Assembly: GCA_019914945.1 (NCBI GenBank)
Contig: CM034104.1
Location: 6,388,501 to 6,452,500, forward strand
Direction: 5' to 3'
DNA: 64,000 bases
Source: Typha latifolia
Taxonomy: Eukaryota > Streptophyta > Magnoliopsida > Poales > Typhaceae
Below are positions 47,320 to 57,618 of the stretch, piece after piece. A program made the translations under genes and the position numbers. Within the stretch, counting starts at the first letter, position 1. Every line of letters begins with the position of its first letter. The notes beneath the pieces are model-generated. The model searched no databases and was not told the DNA's origin. It saw only the letters and a list, made by a program, of their open reading frames with translations.

Positions 47320-48516
47320 GTATAATTATCTCCAATCATCTTTATATGTCGTCAGCATACTCATATCCCAAATTAGTCTAATCAAATGCATGATAAAATA
47401 TATTAGACTGAAATTATCTCTAGATAAGGCCATATAATCATGCTAGAGGCCAAAACATAGATATGCATAATTATATAATATATCATAATTTGAGAAAGAC
47501 GTATAGGGAATAAGACTACTCACTTCAGATCGAAGACTTAACCGGACGTATCCACACGTCCATCAATCAATCGTCACTCATCGTTAATAAGGTCCACAGT
47601 GTCTCACATAAGAGGTTTGAGATCTAAAAATATTTAATTAACATGAAATTAGCCATTTATTTAATTAAAATCCATTCATGTAAAATATAATGATTTATTA
47701 CATTTTAGAATTTCTACTTATCTTTATAACTAGTTAGATTTATAATTATAAATAAAAATATAGATAAAAACTTAATTATAATTAAGTTGTGGTTCTCACT
47801 TTATCTTGAGTAATTATGGACTATGTAGTCTTTACTTTATAAAACAATAAATAAATAAATAAGCCTAGTATTTCATTTGTTACAAAATAATAATATATAA
47901 TAAATTATTAGAATTACTTAAAATGTATATCATAACAATATTAGTATATAAATCTAATAATTATAATTTACAAATCTATCCATTAATCTAATAGAAATAT
48001 AAATAAATAAAAATATAAGTATTACATATATTTATGTGTAATAGTTTATAACCTAATTAATCATTAATTATACTAATTATAATTAACAATAATCATATTG
48101 AAGAATATATATTACTATTAAAATAATTAATATCTAAATAATCTATTTGCATTAATTAAGAAAGAAATACCTAATAAATAAAATAAAATAAAATAAAAAA
48201 CACTACCGCTAGTGTTGGGCTCGACCTAGCACTGCCTGCTACAGTGCGCTGCCGAGCCCAGCACTATTGCAGAAAGAGAAGAAGAAGAAGAAGAAGAAAA
48301 AGAAAAAAGGAAGAGAGAAGAAGAAGACAAGAGAAGAAGAGAAGAAGAGAGGAGGGGAAGGAGGAGAGCCGGACCGGCGAGGAGGGGCACGGCCGGCGGG
48401 TCAATTTTGTGAACCCGAGAGAGAGAGAGGGAGTGTGAGAGAGACAGACAGACTCACGTTGGCCACCGTGGCGATGGCGGCAGCGACGGCAGTAGTGGCA
48501 AGTCGACGGCAGTAGC

Positions 48517-48519
<3 letters not shown>

Positions 48520-48572
<53 letters not shown>
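48520..48572. repeat. (GA)n microsatellite
   Basis: Pure GA run in the inverted LTR; its counterpart in the + oriented LTR is the CT run at 57571-57612. Confidence 0.95.
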
Positions 48573-48575
<3 letters not shown>

Positions 48576-48825
48576 GAGAGGCCGAAAGAGAGAGAGGGGA
48601 AAGAAGTAAAAGAGAGAGACGGTGGGGGAAAACGTGGCAGTTGCCGCAGTGCCGGGGTCTGCTGCAACCAGCTGGCCGCAGCCGGTTAGCTACGATAGCA
48701 GCATTAGGGAGGGTGCGTGGCACCCCCATGCACCGTGCAATAGCATGGGCACGAGGTCGGCCACAGTGTGTTGTTATATTGCGGGTTGGTCATACACGCG
48801 TAGAACTGGTGGTGTGCTCCCATAG

Positions 48826-50068
48826 ACCACCTTGAATGTGGTTATTCCTGTAATCAAATGGTGTGACGTATTGTATGACCATTTAGCCTAAGGCAAGAAC
48901 TTGACCCAATCCTTATGTCAATTTGCCACAAAATAGCAAAGGTACTGCTCCAAATTGTGGTTCACCACCTTGGTTTGCCTATCAGTTTATGAGTGATAAG
49001 CTGAACTGAGTGCGACCCTAGTCCCTTGCAACTTAAAGAACTCAGTTCAGAACTCGCTAATGAAAATTTGGTCTCAATCTGAAACAATTGACTTGGGCAT
49101 TCCATGTAATCGACCAACTCCCAAACAAAAATTTCATCAACCCATTTTACTAAAATCGAGTCCACCAAAACCACAAAATGAGCATATTGGCTCATCCAAT
49201 CCACCACAACAAAGACCACGGACTATCTTCTAACCTTCGGTAGCCCCTTTGACGAATTCCATGGAGATGTTCTCCCATATTTGCTTATGCATTGGTAGTG
49301 GTTGCAACAGCATATCAATTTTAGTGTCGCTACCTTAACCTTTTAACATATCTCACTCTTGCGTACATACTTCTTCACCTCAACCTTCATCGACACCTAA
49401 GTACATATTTGGGACAGTTGTTTGTATGTACGCAAAGCTCCTTCATGACCAGCAATAGGTGTGTCATGAAAATGGTCAATCAAAGATCTCCGAAGTAGAG
49501 GATTTGCCGACACTGTAATTAGCCTGTGATCTAGAAGTAGCCCATCTCAAACCTCAAGCTCTGGATAGATCAACGGGTCCTTAGTCAGCTCCACCAACTT
49601 GAGCACCTCTAGATCATCCTCCTTATCTCTCCTCGGCTTTGTTAAAAATGGAAATGAAGGAACCCAAAACATAGCTAGCTCACCTAGACTCGGTAGGCGC
49701 GAGAGTGCATCGACGTCTTAATTCTCGGTCCCCTTTTTATAGATCAAATTATAGTCGTAACCAAGGAGCTTTTTAACCCATCTTTTCTATGTTGGGGTGT
49801 GAGCACATTGCTTAGAAAAGAAAGTAGACTATGCTGGTTCGTCTGAATAGTCAATCATCGTCCAATGAGTAGGGTTACCATTTGGAGAGAGCATGCAAAA
49901 TTGCGAGCATTTCACGCTCGTAAGTGGAGAGCTGCCTTGATCCATCCGAATAGTCAATTTCTTATCTTGCATTAAGATGGCGTCGATATTTGCACCTGAA
50001 GCATCACATTCCATAACAAAAGGCCTATCAAAATCTAGTAAGGCCAAAATCGATGCTAAGACCATTTC
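48826..50068 (-). pseudogene. Ty3/gypsy RNase H-integrase fragment
   Basis: Minus strand from 50065: LALLDFDRPFVMECDASGAN then ILMQDKKL (RNase H start); integrase zinc-binding and linker near 49300-49480; core with VFVVVDWMSQYAHFVVLVDS (49219-49160) and, at the left end, KWSYNTSHHLITGITTFKVV near 48880-48830. Frameshifts and stops throughout. Closest in content to the + strand fragment at 53986-55487 (AEWSYNIAHHSSIGMTPFEA). Truncated at the right exactly where a LARD-like LTR begins (50069). Confidence 0.8.
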
Positions 50069-51437
50069 TGTAACCTAGCCCTAAAAAAAGTATTTTGGGC
50101 ATAACATGGCAGGCCTTGGGCGACCTCATGCCCAAGCCAAGCCCAGAAGGTGAGAAAATTTCTCACCTGAGGTCGCAAGCCTTGGGCGGGCCAACTCGAT
50201 GTGGCGGGCCAGCTCGGCTGATATGCGATATCTCGTGGCTCATGTCTGAGGTCAGTTGAGTTTGTACGCACAGACAATCGGACACCTACCATTCACCAGG
50301 GCATGCGTGGTGAGTTACCCTCATGTGATTTTTATTAACTATGGGGATACCCGATCTGGATAAATTTTGATATACCCTTAACGTATGGCCGAGTATGATT
50401 ATGAGTGAGATACCCTTAGCATATGGTAGGGTATGCTTTGAGCCTACGGGCAGGATGTTGAGATCGGGTACCGAGTGTTGACTATGCATAGTGGTCTAGT
50501 ATGATGATATTATACTAAAATATCGGTGATGATCATGATGTTAATAAATGCATATGATTCTATTATTATCTTATATACCTAATTATCGAGTGATCAATAT
50601 GCATCATATGTGATTGCATTTGATATCATAGCATGATCATGGTCGGCAAGCATCATATGTATTATATTTGAGAGAGAGTTATGATGATAGTATGACATGG
50701 AGATTTATTTAGACATTATTGAGGATTATATATTCTATCAGTTATGACATGTTATCTACTTTTCATTTATGTATTATTGAGAATACATTCATATACTCAT
50801 TCATGACATGATGTTCTTTCTGATTCATATTATCCAGTACATGATTTACTCTCTATTTGGCATCATTGATTCCGAGAAAAGTCTATTCACTGAGCCTTCT
50901 GCTCATGACTCTATTTCTTTTCTAACCCTCTCAGAGATGTGGTACGTGATAGCGACTTGAGATATTCCGAGAAGATATTTTAGATTGATGAGGTGAGCTA
51001 CAGGTGCAAGACGGTATAGACGATAGTTTGTATAGAAATTAAATCGTATCGTTGTTTTTATATCTGTATTTTATTATATTAGATGATGATTTGTATAGTA
51101 CATGTTAGACTATAGTGAACTCGTGCATCATTTGTTTAGTTGTATCTTGATGGTTTGTCGTGGCCTGTGTAGGTCCTGCCAGATTATGGAGTGGTCTAGT
51201 TAATATTATTGTGGACTTGGATATTCATATATTAACATGTTTATTTGGTTGATAATATGATTTATATGGTGTTGAATTATTTGATCATGGATATGTTAGC
51301 AGGTATTATTTGATGATGTCATGATTATATGTGTACAAGAGTGTATTTGTGTGTCACGGGCCTCGCTCGTCCTATCACGCACATGCCGTGTGAGCACGTG
51401 GGGGTGCATGTGCCTATGTCAAGCGGGGGGCGTTACA
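50069..51437 (+). mobile_element. 5' LTR of LARD-like copy C, internally deleted
   Basis: Begins TGTAACCTAGCCC and holds the GC-rich LTR start to about 50221, then jumps to the LTR 3' half (ATATGCGATATCTCGTGG...), so about 1.8 kb of LTR is deleted compared with 57268-60420. Ends GGGGGGCGTTACA. Contains repeated ATACCCTTARCRTATGG words near 50373 and 50411. Confidence 0.72.
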
Positions 51438-51460
51438 ATTTAGGTAGTATCAAAGCTTAG
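51438..51460 (+). promoter_or_regulatory. Primer-binding site of LARD-like copy C
   Basis: Right after the LTR end the sequence reads ATTTAGGTAGTATCAAAGC, a degraded form of ATTTGGTATCAGAGC, the initiator tRNA-Met primer site used by long-LTR plant gypsy elements. Confidence 0.6.
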
Positions 51461-53797
51461 GTTTATGGATGATCTGGCAAACCATCAAGTATAGTAGTTA
51501 TCAGTTTATTTTAGGATTACGCTAGTTGTCGATCTTTACAATTGAGATATTTATTGGTGGAGATAGAGGTCTAGGTTGTGATGTTGAGATTATTAAGTTT
51601 TGATATTTGACGATATTGATAGAAATAATTTGAGATATTGGTGTACTGAGAATTTATCTAAGCGACTAATGAATAGGAAGAGATATTACTAAAATCATGC
51701 ATTGATGTTAGTGATATTAAGGTGTTATCATCTGTGGAGAATAATTTTGGATATATAGACATGTTCATATGATGTGATAAATTGTAGAAATTTGTAAACA
51801 TGTGGAGATATGTATTTTATGCAGGAGGATTATTATCAATAGATTGAGGTTCTTTTGAGCAGATATAGCATATTTTTGGATTTTTGAACTTTTATGGATA
51901 TATTTGAGACTAGGAGATTGATGTAACAAGATATTATGTATAGAGAGACTATTTTTATACTTTATGAGGGTCATAATTATTGATTATGGATGGATGAGTA
52001 AGATATATGATGATTTTGTATCGTAGAAAAGATATTAGCTGATGTAATATAGATAATTGTAGATTGTATATAGAAAAAAAAATTGGGATGATTAGTATGA
52101 TAAATTATGTTTGCAAGATATTTGTGTAAGTAGGTATGAAATTTTGATTGTACCAACAAGATGGATGATTTAATAGGGATATGTTTGTCCAATAATATTA
52201 CTAGAGGATTAACGTCTTTTTTTTATCTTTAAGTTGGTGATTACCAAATATGGTAATGAGAATAGGAAATATGACATGGATACAGTTATTGGATTATGAG
52301 TGATGTCAGTAGTTGACTTAATGTATGTATTTCTGGATGACACGATATTATGTTTAGTTTAGTAGTTGCTAATTATGTGAATATGATTAGATGAAAAGAA
52401 TGATAATGAAAGGAATTATATAGAGTGATGATAGTTACTAAGTTGATGGTCTCATGACATATATGACACTAAAAGTATATTTTGATTATTAGTTTAGTTT
52501 TGGGCATTGATTTAGAGGATAAAAATATTATAGCAAGATGGTCGTGTGTTTTGGGTGATGAATTTTAATTACAAATATACAAATTTATTTTATTATGATT
52601 GTTAGGTGATATTAATGATATTATAGAAGGATTCTAATGATGTTATAAGATTAAATTGTGTAGTATATGTAGTGGACTTTGTATAGAGGATGTGATAGAA
52701 TATTAAATTGAGACTCTTGAAGAAATATGAGGTTTAAGTGATTTAATTATAAATGAGATATGTTGGTTTTTTAATCATAGATATTAAATTGAGATATTAT
52801 GTATTTTGACAGGTTAATTATTTTGATGATACTAATTGGAGAGATAATTTGATAGAGTTATTCATAGTGCCTATAGATATGATTATTTATTATGACTGAT
52901 AGATGATTTGAAAGTTGAACTAATTGCTTCATAGGACGATAATGAAAGAAATACAGAGGGCCATGATATTTCATATACAGTGTATCGATGGATGTTTATT
53001 ATACTATTAGATGATAAATAGATAATGATATATAGGAAAGTGATTATATTAGTATTTTATTTAATTATTCGCTTATATGTTCGATTATTACTAGAGATTA
53101 TTGAGCAAGCCTTTTAGAATGATAAGATTGATCTTAATAATTGTAAAGACTTACAGGTTTGCATTTGAGTCTTAAGATAAAAGATATTTGGTTGGGAGAT
53201 AATGTTTTCATGATTGGTCCCATTATAGTTTGTGAAAATTTGATCTTTTAATGAATTGCAAAGTTAAATTTGCGAGTTGATCTAAAGTAAAATGAGCATG
53301 TTTGGGATCGGAGTATACATTCAGTAGATTGGAGATAATTTATTTAAATAGGTTGTATCGTATTATTATAAGTGATTATATCATTACGTTGTTATATTAT
53401 TGCAGTTAGTGGAAAAAGTGATAGATTTGGACAGCTTGAGGTATTTTGGAGTAAAATATGATTCAATTAATTGATGACAACACTTTTTATATTATAGATT
53501 GAGTGTACTCTTTCTTGCAGATCAGTGGTATTATTGATGTCTATAGACATAGTATAATTATCTCACTGACTTAGATCGAGAAATTTTATTTTTGTAAGAG
53601 AGTTACTTATGGTTGTGTAATGTTAGGAGTTAATGAGTAAGTTAGTGAACGAAGTATGAGTTATGGATCTGAAAAAGTGAGATTAGACAATTGTTGATTC
53701 GATTAGAAGATAGTGAAACTAGATATGTTGCTTTTCTTATGATACCAGCGTAATTTAAATTTTGGGGTCGAAATTTTTTATAAGGGAGGAAGGAAAA
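51461..53797 (+). mobile_element. Internal region of LARD-like copy C, non-coding
   Basis: About 2.3 kb between primer site and polypurine tract with no gag or pol trace and no open frame above 71 codons. Matches copies A and B. C-poor on the sense strand: in 52021-52140 I count 3 C and 26 G. This copy alone shows the whole internal domain between a primer site and a purine tract, so it defines the family's structure. Host proteins would have to come in trans, perhaps from a long-LTR chromovirus (inference). Confidence 0.72.
53774..53797 (+). promoter_or_regulatory. Polypurine tract of LARD-like copy C
   Basis: TTTATAAGGGAGGAAGGAAA then A directly before TGTAACAACC. The same tract precedes the LTR at 2422. 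It would prime plus-strand synthesis. Confidence 0.75.
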
Positions 53798-53985
53798 TGT
53801 AACAACCTATCTTAAAAATAAATAAAAAAATTATTATTGCATGGCACGATGTTGCCGACCACTGCGTGGCCGGCCTCGTGCCATACAGTGGCAGGATGGG
53901 AGGGCGCCATGTGCCCCAACCGCCAGCTCGGCCAACCTGGCCAGTCTAGCTGGCGAGGTGGGCCCCGCCATCGCCGTTTGAACTT
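53798..53985 (+). mobile_element. Start of 3' LTR of LARD-like copy C
   Basis: TGTAACAACCTATCTT, A/T run, then TTGCATGGCACGATGTTGCC and the GC-rich part that matches 57268-57385. Interrupted near 53985 by gypsy coding sequence. Confidence 0.7.
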
Positions 53986-55487
53986 CCAAACGTAGGGGAC
54001 GCAAGGGAGCTCGCTTCTTTCTCAGCACCCACCTTTCCTTTATTCTCATATCTGCGAAACATCAACGCAGAGGATAGTGATCTTGTCCGACTCATGGAGG
54101 ACCTGAGAGAGAACCTATCAAGCCACCCCGAGCACGAGGAGGGCGACGGGTTAGTACTTGAGCGCTGGCGGATCAAGGTACTCGGGGACAAAGAGCTATG
54201 AAGACTATTGATAGCACACTTCCATGATACTCCTATAGCAGGCCATGAAGGGGTCTTACGTACCTACAAGCGGCTAGCCCAAAACTGTGCATGGACATCG
54301 ATGAAGTCGGACGTGAAGAAATATGTGCATGAATTTCAAATTTGCCAACAAGTCAAATCGAAGACACTCAAGCATAGCGGGTTATTGCAACCACTGCCTA
54401 TACTGGAGCATATTTGGAAGGACATCTCCATGGACTTTATTGAGGGGCTGCCGGAGGTTCGAGGATAATCGGTGGTGTTCGTTGTAGTGGATAGACTGAG
54501 CAAATATGCTCATTTCTTAGCATCGACGGACCCATTTTCAGCGAAAAAGGTTGCTGAAATTTTTGTTCGGGAAGTGGCGCACTTGCATAGGATGCCTAGG
54601 ACGATCGTGCCAGGCCGGGATCGCATCTTCATCAGCGAGCTTTGGTCTAAGTTCTTCATATTACAAGGGACTCGAGTCAACCTTAGTTCAACTTATCACC
54701 CCGAGACGAATGGCCAAACCAAGGTGGTGAATCGCGGACTGGAGCAATACTTGCGATGCTTTGTGGTGGACCGACCAAAGGATTGGGTCAAATTCCTTCC
54801 ATGAGCCGAGTGGTCATACAATATCGCTCATCACTCTAGCATCGGCATGACCCCCTTTGAGGCGGTTTATGGGTGCACTCCCCTTGTCTTGCGTGCCTAT
54901 GATAGACTCGCGGTGGTGGATAGGACCGAGCTCGACTTGGAACTTGTTAATCGAGATGAAACCTTGAGACGGCTCAAGATTCACCTAGCAACAGCCCAAA
55001 ACCACATGAAGTAGAATCATGACAAAGGTCGACGTGATCAAGAGTTTGAGGTGGATCAATTGGTGTTCGTTCGAGCTCAACCGTACCAGCAATCCACATT
55101 GAGGCCAATTTTGAACTAAAAGTTGGGTCACAAGTACTATGGTCCGTATCGAGTGCTACAACAAATCGGTCCAGTAGCTTACCGATTGGACCTACCTGAT
55201 GGGACCAGGATCCATCCGATTTTCCATGTATCAGCATTGAAGGCCCAGATCGGGCCTAACCATGTGGTGGGTTCGACCTTGCCCGAACCAATGGAGGAAG
55301 ATGGCCCAACTAAATCGGTCCGAGTCTTAAGCCGTAGGAGAAGACGCCATGGATCCAGATTGGAGACCGAAGTGCTGATCGAGTGGCTAGGCACCCACTG
55401 ACGAGTCTACCTGGGAGCTAGTCAAATATCATGGATCACTTCCCCAATTTCAAACCTTGAGGACAAGGTTGCGGAAGCGTGGTGGAT
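53986..55487 (+). pseudogene. Ty3/gypsy integrase-to-chromo-like tail, 5'-truncated
   Basis: Integrase zinc-binding region HFHDTPIAGHEGVLRTYKRL then CQQVKSKTLK (54220-54370), core with SVVFVVVDRLSKYAHF (54470) and STYHPETNGQTKVVNRGLEQ (54690). In the core the VxGR context replaces the usual SDRD second Asp (PGRDR), and K replaces the catalytic Glu (QTKVVN), so the enzyme is dead. Then AVYGCTPLVL, YYGPYRVLQQIGPVAYRLDL (55135-55200), HPIFHVSALK, and a chromo-like ending (VLIEWLGTH near 55376). RNase H and everything upstream is missing, with the break at 53986. Several stops. Confidence 0.85.
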
Positions 55488-56329
55488 TGATACGATTCAA
55501 ACTCCACTAATGTCGTCTCGAGCATGGATACACTCTAGGGGTGTCTTTATTTCTTGTTTTAGTATTTAATTCTTAAAAAAAATAAGTTTTCTGTATATCG
55601 CGTTTGAACGAGGGTGAATTTGAACGCGCTTGTGAATGCCTGTATTAGGTTCGCACAACCAAAGAGTGTGAAATGTGTGTTCGAATGCCACATTCGAACG
55701 CCCCTGCGAATGTCTGCATTGCATTCGCACATACAGAGAACGTAAAATGTGCATTCGAACGCGGTCGGCAAAAATCTACTATTTTAGGGTTAATAATTGC
55801 CATTTTAAAATTGTTTGGTTAGCCTCTAAAGGTGTGGATGATAACCATAGAATCATTATTGAATGAATTGAGTTTTGGTCTTGTCTCCTTTGTCTTTTTC
55901 TCTTTCGTTCTCTCGTTCCCCGGCGTCGCCGCTTCTAGCCTCCCTCGACCGGCCAATCACCCTAATCCCTTAGGGGAGGCCCACTACTCCCCTTCTTCCA
56001 ATCTATCCATCACTTTGTCATAACCCTTCTATCACCCATAACCCTTCCACCACCATTTATTTACCGATGCCACCCCATAAATGTCAGTCCACCAACCTCC
56101 ACCATCACCAAGGATTTTGTGCCTCCATCCACGGATCTTGAGACAGACTTCTCGACGTTCATCCACTAATTTGTTGAAAAGCTCTTTTCCGGGGCTACAA
56201 CATATCAAAATTTCACGTCGATCCGATAGCTGAATCTTTCGGGATCTATTTTCAAGGTTCCGTGTCAGATCCTGTCCAGATCTGAAAATTAGAAAGGATC
56301 GAACCTTGGCTTAAGGGGAGATCGTATCA
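55488..56329 (+). mobile_element. 3' LTR of the same gypsy element (842 bp)
   Basis: Begins TGATACGATTC and ends AGATCGTATCA, with the inverted ends TGATACGAT / ATCGTATCA, right after the coding-region tail GAGGACAAGG...GGTGGAT. Contains two units of about 72 bp with TTYGAACGC near 55600-55765, similar to the module in the copia LTR at 4815-4922. Confidence 0.85.
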
Positions 56330-57267
56330 ATTAACTAGTGGGGGTACCCAATTTGGATGAATTTTAATATACCCTTAGCATATGGCAAGGTATAATTATG
56401 ACTGAGATACCCTTAGCGTATGGCAGGGTATACTTTGAGCCTATGGGCAGAATGTTAAGATCGGGTATCGAGATGTCGATGATGATCGTGATGTTGAGAA
56501 ATACATATGATTCCATTATCATTTGATATACCTAATTATCGAGTAGTCAATATGCATCATATGTGGTTGCATTTAATATCATAGTATGATCATGGTCGGC
56601 ATCCATCATATGTGTTATATTTGAGAGAGAGTTATGATGATAGTATAACATGGAGATTTATTTATACATTGTCGAGGATTATATATACTTTTATCATTTA
56701 TGACATGTTATCTACTTTTTATTTATGTATTATTGAGGAACATTTAAATACTCATTCATGACATGATGCTCTTTCTGATTCATATTATCCAGTACATAAT
56801 TTACTGTTTGTTTGGCATCACTTATTCGGGGTAAGGTCTATTCACTGAGCATTTTGCTCATGACTCTATTTCTTTTCTAACCCTCTCAGATATGTGGTAC
56901 ATGATAGCGACTTAAGATATCCTGAGAAGATATTTTAGATTGATGAAGTGAGCTATAGATGCGAGACGGTATAGATGATAGTTTGTATAGAAATTGAGTT
57001 GTATCGTTGTTTGTTATATTTATACTTTATTGTATCAGACGATGATTTGTATAGTACCTATCAGATTATAGTGTACTCGTGCATCAGTTGTTTAGTTGTA
57101 TCTTGATGGTTTGTCCTGGCCTGTGTAGGTTTTGCTAGATTATGCAGTGGTCTAGTGAATATTATTACAGACTTGGATATTCATTTGTTAACATGTTTAT
57201 TTGGTTGATAATATAATTTATATGGTGATGGATTATGTGAGCATGGGTATATTAGTAAGTATTATTT
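56330..57267 (+). mobile_element. LARD-like LTR 3' half segment
   Basis: Matches 50330-51310 in order (GGGTACCCAATTTGG, ATACCCTTAGCATATGGC, CATGATGCTC, GTACATGATAGCGACTT). It breaks off at GTATTATTTGAT and joins at 57268 to TGCATGGCACGAC, a word that belongs about 40 bases after an LTR start. The join is a recombination or deletion breakpoint. Confidence 0.7.
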
Positions 57268-57567
57268 GATTGCATGGCACGACTATGGCCGGCCTTGTGC
57301 CATACGGTGGCAGGAGGGGATAGCGCCATACGCCCCAGCCGCCGGCCCGACCAACCTGGCCGGGCTAGCTGGCGCGGTGGGCCCCGCCGCCACTACCGGG
57401 GCTTCCCTCCCCATCGCCTCTCTCTTTATCTTTTTCTTCTCCCCACTCTCTCTCTTTCGGTCTTTCTCTCTCCTCCTTCCCTCAAACTCTCTCTCTTTCT
57501 CTCCCACTACCGACCCGCTGCCATTGTCGCCGTGCTACCGCAGGTGAGCCTCATCCTTTCTCTTCCT

Positions 57568-57618
<51 letters not shown>

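Larger units (their letters stand above)
43976..48778 (-). mobile_element. LARD-like LTR, inverted (copy B, right arm), split by a solo LTR
   Basis: 43976-45090 is the inverse of the LTR 3' half (compare 50260-51050) and 47325-48778 the inverse of the 5' half (compare 57270-58930), ending TTGTTATA for the LTR start. The element 45091-47319 splits it. Together with the + orientation arm at 40983, copy B has its LTRs facing each other, not repeated directly. A GA microsatellite lies at 48520-48572. Frames in 48244-48830 are GA/CT repeat artefacts. Confidence 0.65.
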
